Shown: positions 33,868-42,785, counted from the stretch's first letter. The stretch: DNA of 57,795 nucleotides from an uncultured Spirochaetales bacterium (GCA_949295125.1 CASFJV010000031.1:1-57795), one strand, 5' to 3'. Notes: a model not told the origin generated them from the letters alone. Translations and numbers: made by a program.

Positions 33868-35364
33868 CTAATAGTATAGCGCACTAAGGTCCATGAAACT
33901 CAATGGATAAGCCTTATAGCCCTTCAAATCTTTCCGTCCGGCAAGAATCAGGTTGGGATCGCAGGTGAATACGGAGACCGCATTCTCTGTCAGTATCATC
34001 TGGCATTCCTTGTAAAGCTCAGCACGCCTTTCCGGATCACTTTCAACCATTGCCTCACCAATCAGCTCATCATAATGGCTGTCACGGTAGTGTACGAAAT
34101 TCCTCCTGTAATCCGATTTGAACCTTACAAGGATCTCATAAGGATTGAGCTTGCCTGTCAGGCCGATTACAGTGCTCTCGTAATTGCCGTTCGTATAGAC
34201 ATCCTCAAGCCATGATCCCCATTCAACAAGCTGGATCTCAGCATTGACGCCGACAGCCCGCAGGTTTTCCTTTATGATCTGTGCCGTGCTTACATGATTC
34301 GGGTAATTGGCAGGGACTGTCATAGTGAAGCTCAGATTGCTGAAGCCTGCCTCTGCAAGCAGTTCCCTTGCCCTCTCAGGATCATATGGATAATAGCCTT
34401 CCGTATCTTCATTGTAATAGAATCCCATAACAGGGGAAAAATTGGTATCCAGCCTTGTAGCATAACCGTCAAAGGCACCGTTTATGATGTCTTGCTTGTT
34501 GATTGCATAATTGAGAGCCTGCCTTACCCTGATATCCCTGAAAGGCTCGAAATCATTATTCAGGGCCAGGAGGCATACCATATTCTGGGGATTGCTGTAG
34601 ACATTATAGCTTCCCTCAAGGATCTCAGCATCGCTTCCCATCACCTGGGCAAGATCCAGCTGTCCGGACTGCAGTGCAGTGACAATAGCGCTTGGATCGG
34701 TCATTATGTAGAACTCAGCACGCTCTATGCTGCCCTTGCGGCTCTCATCATAGTAATCTTCATTGAGGGTGAGCACAATGCGCTGGCCTGGAATGTACTC
34801 GCTGAACTTATACGGCCCTGTTCCAACAGGATGCGTTGCCGAATCCTCATAGCCGAATGGGATAATGCCGATCCTTGTAGCCTCAAGGAAAGCGGCGTTA
34901 GCCTCCGTAAGGTGGATTATAAGAGTGTTCTCATCCGGTGCTTCCACCTCCCCTATTATGGCAAAGCGCTCCGAAAGAGGAGTTCCGCCATTGAGGCCGG
35001 AAATCTTTTCAAAAGCCGCCTTGGCATCTTCTGAACTGAAACGCGATCCGTCATGGAAAAGTACATCATCCCTTAAATGGAATGTGTATGTGAGTCCGTC
35101 TTCCGAGATTTCCCATGAAGAAGCGAGGCCGGGAATTATCTCCCCCTCTTCATTGAAGAGGACCAGGCCCTCGTATACATTATGCATCACGGCCTCCGTG
35201 TCGCTTGCCGTGGAGATATAGGGATCCAGGCTGTCAGGTTCACTTGGCATTGTAAGCCTGACTGTATCCGGGCTTTCACTGGCAGCAGCAGAACTTCCAT
35301 CATTCCTTGAGCAGGAAAAAAGGAGAATGGAGCACAGGGCTATAATCAATATCTTCCTAATCAT
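33868..35364 (-). CDS. Peptide/nickel family substrate-binding lipoprotein (family 5)
   Basis: Lipid-anchored solute-binding protein (498 aa). Lipobox LLFSC with the modified cysteine at about residue 18, then a serine/alanine linker. The family 5 pattern is clear: EPDSLDPYIST, YEGLVLFNEEGEIIPGLASSWEIS, TFHLRDDVLFHDGSRFSSEDA. It probably binds oligopeptides, but family 5 proteins also bind sugars, haem or nickel. Preceded by AAAGGAT and by the HAD gene 8 nt upstream. With OppBCDF this is a complete importer. Confidence 0.92.
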   Translation of the reverse strand: MIRKILIIALCSILLFSCSRNDGSSAAASESPDTVRLTMPSEPDSLDPYISTASDTEAVMHNVYEGLVLFNEEGEIIPGLASSWEISEDGLTYTFHLRDDVLFHDGSRFSSEDAKAAFEKISGLNGGTPLSERFAIIGEVEAPDENTLIIHLTEANAAFLEATRIGIIPFGYEDSATHPVGTGPYKFSEYIPGQRIVLTLNEDYYDESRKGSIERAEFYIMTDPSAIVTALQSGQLDLAQVMGSDAEILEGSYNVYSNPQNMVCLLALNNDFEPFRDIRVRQALNYAINKQDIINGAFDGYATRLDTNFSPVMGFYYNEDTEGYYPYDPERARELLAEAGFSNLSFTMTVPANYPNHVSTAQIIKENLRAVGVNAEIQLVEWGSWLEDVYTNGNYESTVIGLTGKLNPYEILVRFKSDYRRNFVHYRDSHYDELIGEAMVESDPERRAELYKECQMILTENAVSVFTCDPNLILAGRKDLKGYKAYPLSFMDLSALYY

Positions 35365-35372
35365 TTCTTTCT

Positions 35373-36044
35373 TTATCCTTTCACCAGGTCCATGATTGAA
35401 CCTATCACAATCCCTTTATAATCCAGATCCTCTATTCCAAGGTTTCCCGGGTTTATCAGGGCAGTGGCAATCCCGAGCTTTTCCGCTCCTATGACATCAT
35501 CATAGTAATTATCCCCTACGAAAAGGCACTCTGCAGCCTGGCAGGAAGCCTTCTCAAGAGCAATCCTGAATATCTTCTCATCCGGTTTCTCATATCCGAC
35601 CTCAGAAGATATGACAACCTCATCAAACAGGCTGAGCAGCCCTTCCCTTTCAAGAATTGATCTCAGGCTGCGGTCCCAGTTAGAGAGAATTCCTATTTTA
35701 AATCCATCACCCTTCAGTTTCTCAAGCACAGCCCTGGCAAAAGGGAAAGCACTCCACCTGAACTCATGCCCGATATCCTCATATGCAGCCCTGAAATCCT
35801 TTACGCTCACATCAAGTCCGAGGTACTCAAGGAAATAGAACGCGAACTTCTCTCTTCCGTCACTCCTGTGAAGCAGGGCATGCCTCATAGCTTCCTTGTT
35901 TGCCAGATGGTACGCCCTCTCAACTTCGCTCATCGTCCTTTTATACCCCAGGCTCTCCAGAGCCCTCCTGAAAAGGGATGCGTGGTTATTTGCCAGCAAA
36001 GTAAGCCCGGCATCAAAATATATGAATTTAAAATCTTTTACCAT
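35373..36044 (-). CDS. HAD-superfamily hydrolase (HAD-IA, YjjG/HDHD3-like)
   Basis: Predicted HAD protein (223 aa) with a helical cap. Motif II ILSNWD, the conserved lysine in GYEKPDEKIF, and motif IV VGDNYYDDVIGAE are normal. Motif I is YFDAGLTLL: the usual second aspartate (DxDxT), which acts as acid/base, is glycine, so phosphatase activity may be low or the protein may have another role. It heads the peptide-transport operon. Upstream, 27-45 nt before the ATG, is a 19-bp palindrome. Confidence 0.85.
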   Translation of the reverse strand: MVKDFKFIYFDAGLTLLANNHASLFRRALESLGYKRTMSEVERAYHLANKEAMRHALLHRSDGREKFAFYFLEYLGLDVSVKDFRAAYEDIGHEFRWSAFPFARAVLEKLKGDGFKIGILSNWDRSLRSILEREGLLSLFDEVVISSEVGYEKPDEKIFRIALEKASCQAAECLFVGDNYYDDVIGAEKLGIATALINPGNLGIEDLDYKGIVIGSIMDLVKG

Positions 36045-36070
36045 AATCTAATACCTTACTGAGATTAACA

Positions 36071-36089
36071 TCACATAAGGATTATGTGA
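36071..36089. promoter_or_regulatory. 19-bp palindrome upstream of the HAD-opp operon
   Basis: Perfect inverted repeat TCACATAA-GGA-TTATGTGA in the divergent region before the HAD gene. It resembles a dimeric regulator site; the regulator is unknown. A minus-strand TTAACG and TTATGT pair is the only nearby promoter-like match. Confidence 0.45.
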
Positions 36090-36165
36090 ATTATCCGTTA
36101 ACTCTGCTTCATGATAGCAAAAACAGGCTTTTTTAGAAACGGAATTAAAATACATATTTTTACCC

Positions 36166-36182
36166 GGAAATACGATATTTCC
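36166..36182. promoter_or_regulatory. 17-bp palindrome upstream of the gdhA promoter
   Basis: Perfect inverted repeat GGAAATA-CGA-TATTTCC centred about 57 bp before the predicted gdhA start, a usual place for an activator site. Confidence 0.4.
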
Positions 36183-36195
36183 CCTTAGTAAATCT

Positions 36196-36224
36196 TTAAC
36201 AATGCCTTTTTTTTGCTCTATAAT
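36196..36224 (+). promoter_or_regulatory. gdhA operon promoter
   Basis: TTAACA (36196-36201), 17-bp T-rich spacer, perfect TATAAT (36219-36224). The leader of about 25 nt carries GAGGAGG before the ATG. Confidence 0.85.
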
Positions 36225-36255
36225 TTCGCTAAGTTTTCTTTAGAGGAGGAAAATC

Positions 36256-37611
36256 ATGCACAGTCAGACAGAACAAGTTTATCAGCAGGTTCTCTCCCGT
36301 GATCCAAATGAGAGGGAATTCCAGCAGGCAGTCTACACATTCCTCTTATCAATTGACAAAATAATTGATGAGCTCCCTGAGGTTACATACCACAGGGTTC
36401 TTGAGAGGATGGTAGAGCCGGAGCGCCAGGTGATGTTCCGCGTTCCATGGATTGATGATGATGGCAAGTGCCAGGTCAACAGGGGATTCAGAATTCAGAT
36501 GTCATCCGCAATCGGTCCATACAAAGGTGGTCTCAGGTTCCACCCATCCGTAAACCTGTCAATCATGAAATTCCTTGCTTTTGAGCAGGTCTTCAAGAAC
36601 AGCCTCACAGGGCTTCCCATGGGAGGAGGAAAAGGCGGATCTGACTTCAATCCGAAAGGAAAGAGCGATGGAGAGGTGATGCGCTTCTGCCAGTCATTCA
36701 TGACAGAGCTTTGCCGCCATATCGGTCCGGATACAGATGTTCCTGCAGGAGATATCGGAGTCGGAGGAAGGGAAATCGGATACCTTTTCGGCCAGTACAA
36801 GAAGATCAGGAACGAGTTTACCGGAGTACTGACGGGAAAAGGCATTGAATACGGCGGATCATTCATCAGGCCGGAAGCAACAGGATACGGCCTTGTATAC
36901 CTTTCGGAGGCAATCCTCAGGGACAAGAAGATGGGATTTGAAGGAGCTACATGCCTTGTCTCTGGAAGCGGCAACGTAGCACAGTTCACGGTCGAGAAGA
37001 TCAATGCTCTTGGAGGAAAGGTAATCACACTCTCTGACTCATCAGGCATGATTATCGATGAGGCCGGAATTGATTCTGAAAAGCTTGCTTACGTAAAGAC
37101 GCTCAAGAACGTCAAGAGGGGCAGGATCAGGGAATATGCGGAAAAATACGGTGTTCCTTACATTGAGAGGAATCCAAGCGAACCAAATCCTATATGGAAC
37201 ATCAAGGCAGATTACGCATTCCCGTGCGCAACACAGAACGAAATCCTGAAAGACGATGCACTTAACCTTGTGAAGAACGGAATCAAGCTCGTTGGAGAAG
37301 GTGCAAACATGCCATGCTCCATAGAAAGTGAGGAAATCCTTACATCATCCGGCGTTCTCCTTGCTCCGGCTAAGGCAGCAAATGCAGGCGGTGTGGCAGT
37401 TTCCGGACTCGAAATGGCCCAGAACTCCCAGCGAATGAGATGGACACCGGAACAGGTTGATAATGAGCTTAAGGGCATAATGAACAATATTTACAGGAAT
37501 ATCAGCGAAGCAGCTGAGACATATTCCAGGAAAGACAACTTCATTGACGGTGCAAACATCGCCGGATTCATGAAGGTGTCAAGGGCAATGATCGCCCAAG
37601 GGTACGTATAA
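36256..37611 (+). CDS. gdhA: Glutamate dehydrogenase
   Basis: Hexameric glutamate dehydrogenase (451 aa) linking ammonia and 2-oxoglutarate with glutamate. The dehydrogenase signature LPMGGGKGGSDFNPKGKSD carries the catalytic lysine, PAGDIGVGGREIGY follows, and the nucleotide fold contains VSGSGNVAQF. The sequence type is the one usually specific for NADP(H) in bacteria. The start has a strong GAGGAGG site. It leads a four-gene operon; its TAA overlaps the next ATG (TAATG). Confidence 0.96.
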   Translation: MHSQTEQVYQQVLSRDPNEREFQQAVYTFLLSIDKIIDELPEVTYHRVLERMVEPERQVMFRVPWIDDDGKCQVNRGFRIQMSSAIGPYKGGLRFHPSVNLSIMKFLAFEQVFKNSLTGLPMGGGKGGSDFNPKGKSDGEVMRFCQSFMTELCRHIGPDTDVPAGDIGVGGREIGYLFGQYKKIRNEFTGVLTGKGIEYGGSFIRPEATGYGLVYLSEAILRDKKMGFEGATCLVSGSGNVAQFTVEKINALGGKVITLSDSSGMIIDEAGIDSEKLAYVKTLKNVKRGRIREYAEKYGVPYIERNPSEPNPIWNIKADYAFPCATQNEILKDDALNLVKNGIKLVGEGANMPCSIESEEILTSSGVLLAPAKAANAGGVAVSGLEMAQNSQRMRWTPEQVDNELKGIMNNIYRNISEAAETYSRKDNFIDGANIAGFMKVSRAMIAQGYV

Positions 37612-39116
37612 TGCGGCAGGTCGGTTTTGACAGCGCTAAATACATTAAGGAACAGAGCCAGTACATCCTGGAGAGGGTAAAATCCTCTTCAGGACGTCTT
37701 TATATAGAGTGCGGAGGAAAGCTGCTTCACGACAAGCACGCAGCACGCGTTCTTCCTGGCTTTGATGAGAATAACAAGATGAAAGTCTTCAAGGAGCTCA
37801 AGGAGAGCCTTGATATCATAATATGCATTTATGCAGGAGACATTGAGCAGAGGAAGATCAGGGGTGATTATGGCATCAGTTACGATGCTGATGTCCTGAA
37901 AATGATCCATGATTTTGCTGAATACGGGCTTAAATGCGACAAGGTTGTCATAACAAGGTTTGAGAACCAGGTTGCGGCCGTGCAGTTCAAGAGGAAGCTT
38001 GAGAGAAGGGGCATCAAGGTCTATGAGCATACTGCAACTCCTGGCTACCCCAGCAATATAGATGTCGTAGTCTCTGAAGAGGGATATGGAAAGAATCCTT
38101 ACATCCCTGTAAATGCACCGGTTGTAATAGTCACAGCTCCAGGCCCAGGTTCCGGAAAGCTCGCCACATGCCTTAATCAGATGTACCATGAGGCAAAGAT
38201 GGGACAGAAACCGAGCTATGCAAAACTTGAGACCTTCCCTATCTGGAACCTTCCGCTTAACCATCCGGTGAACATAGCGTATGAGGCTGCTACAGTCGAT
38301 ATCGGGGATGTGAACCTTATTGACCATTTCCACTTTGATGCATATGGCGAAGTGACCGTGAACTACTCAAGGGACCTCGAGGCCTATCCAATACTCAAGA
38401 GGATACTTGAGAAGATCACAGGGGAATGCGTCTATAAGAGCCCGACAGACATGGGAGTCAACCGCTGCGGATTTGGAATCATCAATGATGAGGCCTGCAG
38501 GAAAGCCGCGGAGAGGGAAATAATAAGGCGCGTATTCCATACAAAGACAGATTACCTCCAGGGAATCTGTTCCAGGGAAGTGTACAACAGGGCACTGGCA
38601 CTGCTCGATAAGGCACATCTTAAGGAAGAGGATCTTCCTACAGTGCTTCCTGCAAGGAAAGCCCTTGAGGATGCAATAGAGAGAAGGAAGGGAAAAGAGG
38701 ATGGCACAGTATGTGCAGCATCCATAGAACTTGAGGATGGCAGGATCATCACAGCCCACAATTCCAATCTCATGCATGCCGGCTCTGCACTCATTCTGAA
38801 TGCATGCAAAGCCCTTTTAGGCATCGATAAAGGCATCGACCTCATACATAAGGAAGTCATTGATGCAGTGACCCATACAAAAAGGGATATCCTTTCAAGC
38901 AAGGGAGTCTCCCTCAACGTGGATGAAATCCTGATAGCACTCTCAATCTCTGGAATATATGATGAGAATGCAAAGAAAGCATCCGAGGCCCTCAAGCAGC
39001 TCAGGGACTGCGATGTCCACTTCACACACATTCCGTCTGCTGGGGATATCGACGGAATGCGCAAGCTCAATATCAATTTCACTTCTGAGCCGCAGTATCC
39101 GGCAAGAAGTTACTAA
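37611..39116 (+). CDS. DUF1846 family protein
   Basis: Cytoplasmic protein of 501 aa matching the DUF1846 family over its full length. Visible features: LYIECGGKLLHDKHAARVLPGF near the start, TAPGPGSGKLATCLNQMYHE (a nucleotide-binding-like loop at about 176-190), and SPTDMGVNRCGFGI. The function of the family is not established to my knowledge. Translational coupling to gdhA and a sodium symporter 10 nt downstream suggests a role in amino-acid or nitrogen metabolism, which is inference only. Confidence 0.88.
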   Translation: MRQVGFDSAKYIKEQSQYILERVKSSSGRLYIECGGKLLHDKHAARVLPGFDENNKMKVFKELKESLDIIICIYAGDIEQRKIRGDYGISYDADVLKMIHDFAEYGLKCDKVVITRFENQVAAVQFKRKLERRGIKVYEHTATPGYPSNIDVVVSEEGYGKNPYIPVNAPVVIVTAPGPGSGKLATCLNQMYHEAKMGQKPSYAKLETFPIWNLPLNHPVNIAYEAATVDIGDVNLIDHFHFDAYGEVTVNYSRDLEAYPILKRILEKITGECVYKSPTDMGVNRCGFGIINDEACRKAAEREIIRRVFHTKTDYLQGICSREVYNRALALLDKAHLKEEDLPTVLPARKALEDAIERRKGKEDGTVCAASIELEDGRIITAHNSNLMHAGSALILNACKALLGIDKGIDLIHKEVIDAVTHTKRDILSSKGVSLNVDEILIALSISGIYDENAKKASEALKQLRDCDVHFTHIPSAGDIDGMRKLNINFTSEPQYPARSY

Positions 39117-39126
39117 AGGTTGTAAC

Positions 39127-40497
39127 ATGGCAGAAAGAGAAACACTTTCATCACGCCTGGGCTTCATCCTGCTCTCGGCAGGATGTGCCATCGGGCTTGG
39201 AAACGTATGGCGCTTTCCATATATAACAGGACGTTATGGAGGAGCGGCATTTGTACTTATATATCTTGTTTTCCTGGTTATCCTTGGACTTCCTGTAATG
39301 GTGATGGAGTTCTCCATTGGAAGGGCAGGAAAGCAGAATATCGTGGGAGCCTACCGCAATACGGAGCCAAAAGGCAGCAAATGGCATATTGCCGGCGGAT
39401 TTGCAGTATTTGGAAACTACATGCTCCTTTCGTTCTACATTCCAATCACGGGATGGCTGCTCTATTACTTCCTCTCTTCCCTTACTGGCACATTCAGGGG
39501 AATGGGAACAGAGGAAGTCGGATCATTCTTCAACACGATGCTCTCAGAGCCGCTTTTACAGTATGGCTGGGGTTTCATAGCACTGATCATAACAGCCCTT
39601 ATTGCCCTTGGCGGACTCAAGAACAGCGTGGAGAGGGTATCAAAGATAATGATGGGACTGCTTTTTGTGCTGATGATCGCACTGGCTATCCACTCTGTAA
39701 GCCTTGAAGGCGCTCATGACGGACTCATGTTCTTCATCAGGCCAGATGTCGGGAACCTGGTGGAATACGGACTTGGTGAATCCCTTTTTGCCGCCATGGG
39801 TCAGGCATTCTTCACCCTTTCGCTCGGAATCGGTGCAATGTCAATCATGGGTTCATACTTCAGTGAGAAGAGATCCCTTACAGGGGAGAGCGTCAGGGTA
39901 GTATGCCTTGACACGTCAATCGCTCTTCTTTCCGGATTCATCATCTTTCCTGCCTGCTCTGCATTCGGCATTGAAGCAGGATCCGGCCCCAGCCTGCTCT
40001 TCATTACGCTTCCGAACGTTTTTGCCAAGATGAATGCGGGCTCAGTATGGTCTGCCCTGTTCTTCCTTGCAATGAGCTTTGCAGCCCTCACAACCCTTAT
40101 TGCCGTATTTGAGAATATTCTGGCTTACTGGATGGACATGAGAGGATACACAAGAAGGAAGGCAACGCTCCTGAATATCGTGCTCTTCCTCTTCATCATG
40201 CTTCCATGCATCCTTGGCTTCAATGTGCTTTCATCATTCAAGCCTTTCGGGGAGGGAACGGGAATCATGGATCTTGAGGATTTCATAGTATCAAACCTCC
40301 TTCTTCCCCTTGGCTCACTTGTCATGGTGATCTACTGCACATCACGCTATGGCTGGGGCTGGAAGAACTTCCTTGAGACAGCCGATATGGGTGACGGGCT
40401 CAAATTCCCTAAAAAAATCAGATTCTACTGTGCTTACATACTGCCACTGATCATACTTTTTGTTACCATTAGAGGTATCATAGATATCATATTCTAG
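39127..40497 (+). CDS. Neurotransmitter:sodium symporter family transporter
   Basis: Na+-dependent amino-acid transporter (456 aa, about 11-12 membrane helices) of the LeuT-like family. The first helix has the diagnostic LSAGCAIGLGNVWRFPYITG with the sodium and substrate-binding GLGN turn; GGAAFVLIYLVFLVILGLPVMVMEF follows in helix 2. The reading frame extends 56 codons upstream into the DUF1846 gene, but the ATG at 39127 begins the conserved protein and is preceded by AAGG. Substrate probably an amino acid, perhaps feeding the dehydrogenase in the same operon. Confidence 0.93.
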   Translation: MAERETLSSRLGFILLSAGCAIGLGNVWRFPYITGRYGGAAFVLIYLVFLVILGLPVMVMEFSIGRAGKQNIVGAYRNTEPKGSKWHIAGGFAVFGNYMLLSFYIPITGWLLYYFLSSLTGTFRGMGTEEVGSFFNTMLSEPLLQYGWGFIALIITALIALGGLKNSVERVSKIMMGLLFVLMIALAIHSVSLEGAHDGLMFFIRPDVGNLVEYGLGESLFAAMGQAFFTLSLGIGAMSIMGSYFSEKRSLTGESVRVVCLDTSIALLSGFIIFPACSAFGIEAGSGPSLLFITLPNVFAKMNAGSVWSALFFLAMSFAALTTLIAVFENILAYWMDMRGYTRRKATLLNIVLFLFIMLPCILGFNVLSSFKPFGEGTGIMDLEDFIVSNLLLPLGSLVMVIYCTSRYGWGWKNFLETADMGDGLKFPKKIRFYCAYILPLIILFVTIRGIIDIIF

Positions 40498-40509
40498 CAA
40501 GGGATTATT

Positions 40510-40845
40510 ATGAACATAAAGGCTATTGCAGAGAAAGTCGGACTTGACTGGGAAGAAGCGCTTGAGTATTACGGAGGGGACATTGCGATGTTCAAGGAAA
40601 AGCTGACCTCCTTCGAGAAGGACTCAGACTTCCCATGCCTGAAGAAGGCTATGGAAGAAAAAGACGAACAGGCAATCACAAAGTGCGCGCATAAGATCAA
40701 GAAGGCTGCAGAAAAGATAGGGCTCAAGAAGATAGCAGCGCTGGCTGAAGAGCTTGAGAAAACCCGCTCACTTAAAGAGACTGCGGTATTCCTGAATCTT
40801 GAAAGCGAGTACATGAAAGCGGTTAAGGCATTCAGGGAAGACTGA
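40510..40845 (+). CDS. Orphan Hpt phosphotransfer protein
   Basis: Single-domain histidine phosphotransfer protein (111 aa). The helical bundle has the Hpt signature CAHKIKKAAEKIGLKKIAALAEELEK with the phospho-accepting histidine at 61. It has no kinase or receiver domain of its own and no two-component gene is adjacent. It is the last gene of the gdhA operon (12 nt after the transporter; AAGGGA site before the ATG). A role in relaying a signal to a kinase or response regulator elsewhere is inferred from the family. Confidence 0.82.
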   Translation: MNIKAIAEKVGLDWEEALEYYGGDIAMFKEKLTSFEKDSDFPCLKKAMEEKDEQAITKCAHKIKKAAEKIGLKKIAALAEELEKTRSLKETAVFLNLESEYMKAVKAFRED

Positions 40846-40854
40846 AATTGGAAG

Positions 40855-40892
40855 CTGCCCGGAATGAGATCCAGGTCAGTTTTATTTTTTTT
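40855..40892 (+). terminator. Probable terminator of the gdhA operon
   Basis: Imperfect stem CTG-CC-GA with TC-GG-CAG (40855-40879) followed by TTTTATTTTTTTT. Confidence 0.5.
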
Positions 40893-40903
40893 GCATGGAA
40901 ATG

Positions 40904-40933
40904 AAAAAAGCCCGTTGCAAAAGACAACAGGCT
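40904..40933 (-). terminator. Terminator of the ankyrin gene
   Basis: Nine-bp stem (40909-40917 AGCCCGTTG with 40925-40933 CAACAGGCT, one wobble pair in RNA) followed on the minus strand by TTTTTTC. Confidence 0.9.
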
Positions 40934-40955
40934 CCGTACTTGCTCAGGGAAAAGC

Positions 40956-41468
40956 TCAGTTAGCTCCGTGCTCCTTGAGAAGGTTGATGACATATGTCCT
41001 CTTTGCTGCGCGTGCATAGTCAAGAACGCTGTGTCCCTGATAGTCGCATGCGTTTACATCAGCACCACTCTTGATAAGCTGAGTTGTCATCTTTGTCTCG
41101 CTGTTTCCATTGACTGCCATGATAAGAGCTGTCTCACCAAGGTAGTTCCTTGCGTCGATGTTTGCTCCTGCTGCAAGAAGTGCCTCGATGATCTTCGGGT
41201 TCTTGCTGCTGTTTGCTGCAAGGTGAAGTGCGTTAGAGCGGTACTTCGGCTCTGCTTCATGGATGTCTGCACCAGCTGCGATAAGAGCATTGAGTACGGC
41301 AGTTGAGTTGTTGTACTGTGCTGCAAGCATTACAGGTGTGAGCCCCCATTCATTATGGGCATTGACATCAGCTCCCTGTGCAATGAGGTCCTTGATATCC
41401 TTAGCCTTTGTTGAGCTGATAGCTGCTGCAAGAAGTTTCTTGTTCAATGAATCTGTAGTCTTTGCCAT
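40956..41468 (-). CDS. Ankyrin-repeat protein
   Basis: Cytoplasmic repeat protein (170 aa) made of about four ankyrin repeats: GADVNAHNEWGLTPVMLAAQ, GADIHEAEPKYRSNALHLAA, GANIDARNYLGETALIMAV and GADVNACDYQGHSVLDYA. No signal peptide or catalytic domain. It likely mediates protein-protein contacts; the partner is unknown. An AGGAGA site lies about 9 nt before the ATG. Monocistronic, with its own promoter and a strong terminator, convergent with the gdhA operon. Confidence 0.93.
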   Translation of the reverse strand: MAKTTDSLNKKLLAAAISSTKAKDIKDLIAQGADVNAHNEWGLTPVMLAAQYNNSTAVLNALIAAGADIHEAEPKYRSNALHLAANSSKNPKIIEALLAAGANIDARNYLGETALIMAVNGNSETKMTTQLIKSGADVNACDYQGHSVLDYARAAKRTYVINLLKEHGAN

Positions 41469-41582
41469 TTTTTCATATTCTCCTATACTTTCGGATTATT
41501 ATTCTTTAGTAATAAATTGTAAAGTGTCTGAGGCTTCAAAAATGCCATTTTTTCTAGGATATAAATCTTTATTCGCTGACTA

Positions 41583-41611
41583 ATTATTAAAATCGTATTA
41601 AAACAAATCAA
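41583..41611 (-). promoter_or_regulatory. Candidate promoter of the ankyrin gene
   Basis: Minus strand TTGATT (41606-41611), 17-bp spacer, AATAAT (41583-41588). This would give a leader of about 105 nt. Confidence 0.45.
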
Positions 41612-41614
41612 TCA

Positions 41615-41636
41615 TTTTTCACTATTGCGTGAAAAA
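41615..41636. promoter_or_regulatory. Inverted repeat between the ankyrin and adenosine deaminase genes
   Basis: Eight-bp perfect arms TTTTTCAC (41615-41622) and GTGAAAAA (41629-41636) separated by 6 bp. Located about 37 bp before the adenosine deaminase -10 and just upstream of the ankyrin -35, so it could be an operator for either gene. Confidence 0.4.
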
Positions 41637-41672
41637 GTCAAAAAATCTTTAATTATTTCGCAGAATACACAG

Positions 41673-41678
41673 TATAAT
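41673..41678 (+). promoter_or_regulatory. Perfect -10 of adenosine deaminase (leaderless type)
   Basis: TATAAT ends 7 nt before the ATG at 41686. There is no Shine-Dalgarno in the gap and only a weak A/T-rich -35 region. Confidence 0.65.
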
Positions 41679-41685
41679 TAAAAGC

Positions 41686-42768
41686 ATGATCACATATGAC
41701 ATAATAAGGAAATGCCCTAAGGTCGAACTGCATGACCACTTGGACGGAGGGCTGAGAGTAAGGACAATCATAGAACTTGCTGAAAAAGACGGCATAGATC
41801 TTCCAACATATAATGAGACTGCACTGCATGACTACCTGGTCAAGGGATGCCAGCAGAAGTCACTGACACTCTATCTTGAGGCATTCAGGATAACCACAGC
41901 CGTGATGCAGAGCAGGGAAAACCTTGTACGTGTGGCACGTGAGGCTGTAGAGGATCTTGCAAAGGAGAATGTGGTATATGCCGAGATAAGATTCGCCCCT
42001 GCCCTTCATACAGAGAAGGGACTTAACCTTGAAGAGGTGGTGACAGCAGTTCTTAAAGGCCTTGAGGAAGGAAAGAAGAAAACCGGAGTCGAGACCGGCC
42101 TTATCCTCTGCGCAATGAGGAATGAGGATCCTTCCCTCTCTCTTGATATCGCAGAACTGGCAGTCGCATTCAGGGAAAAGGGGGTTGTCGGTTTCGATAT
42201 CGCAGGGGATGAGTACGGCCATCCGCCAAAAAAGCATCTGGATGCATTCCAGTATATCAGGAACAAGAACTTCAACATAACAATACACGCCGGAGAGGCA
42301 TTCGGCCTTGAATCAATCTGGCAGGCAATACAGCTGTGCGGTGCCCACAGGATCGGGCATGGAGTGCGCCTTGTTGAGGACATGGTGACTGAAGGGGGCG
42401 CGATAAGGAAAATGGGAAGCCTTGCACATTTTGTGAATGACAGGAGAATCCCTCTTGAGATGTGCCTTACAAGCAATATCGGGACTGGAGCTGCCGAAAG
42501 CTACCAGAGCCACCCCTTCCCCATTTTCTTCAAGAACGGCTTCAGGGTATTCCTATGCACGGACAACCGCCTGATGAGTGACACTACACTCACAAAAGAG
42601 ATGGAAATAGCCGTAAGGGAATATGGGCTTGGAATCAGGGATCTTGAGAAGATCACGATAAATGCAATGAAGAGCGCATTCATCCATCACGATGAGAAGA
42701 TAAGGATCATCTACGATGTCATAAAGAGCGGCTACAATAAGCTCAGGTCTGAATACGGCATCAGCTAG
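41686..42768 (+). CDS. add: Adenosine deaminase
   Basis: Zinc enzyme (360 aa) converting adenosine to inosine. Motifs: PKVELHDHLDGGLR (metal-binding HxH), HAGEAFG (catalytic glutamate region), HRIGHGVRL and CTDNRLMSDT (metal-binding aspartate). Length is typical. The mRNA is predicted to be leaderless. Pullulanase follows 17 nt after the stop, probably in the same transcript. Adenine deaminase is a minor alternative in this family. Confidence 0.93.
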   Translation: MITYDIIRKCPKVELHDHLDGGLRVRTIIELAEKDGIDLPTYNETALHDYLVKGCQQKSLTLYLEAFRITTAVMQSRENLVRVAREAVEDLAKENVVYAEIRFAPALHTEKGLNLEEVVTAVLKGLEEGKKKTGVETGLILCAMRNEDPSLSLDIAELAVAFREKGVVGFDIAGDEYGHPPKKHLDAFQYIRNKNFNITIHAGEAFGLESIWQAIQLCGAHRIGHGVRLVEDMVTEGGAIRKMGSLAHFVNDRRIPLEMCLTSNIGTGAAESYQSHPFPIFFKNGFRVFLCTDNRLMSDTTLTKEMEIAVREYGLGIRDLEKITINAMKSAFIHHDEKIRIIYDVIKSGYNKLRSEYGIS

Positions 42769-42785
42769 CACAGGGGAAAACGGGA

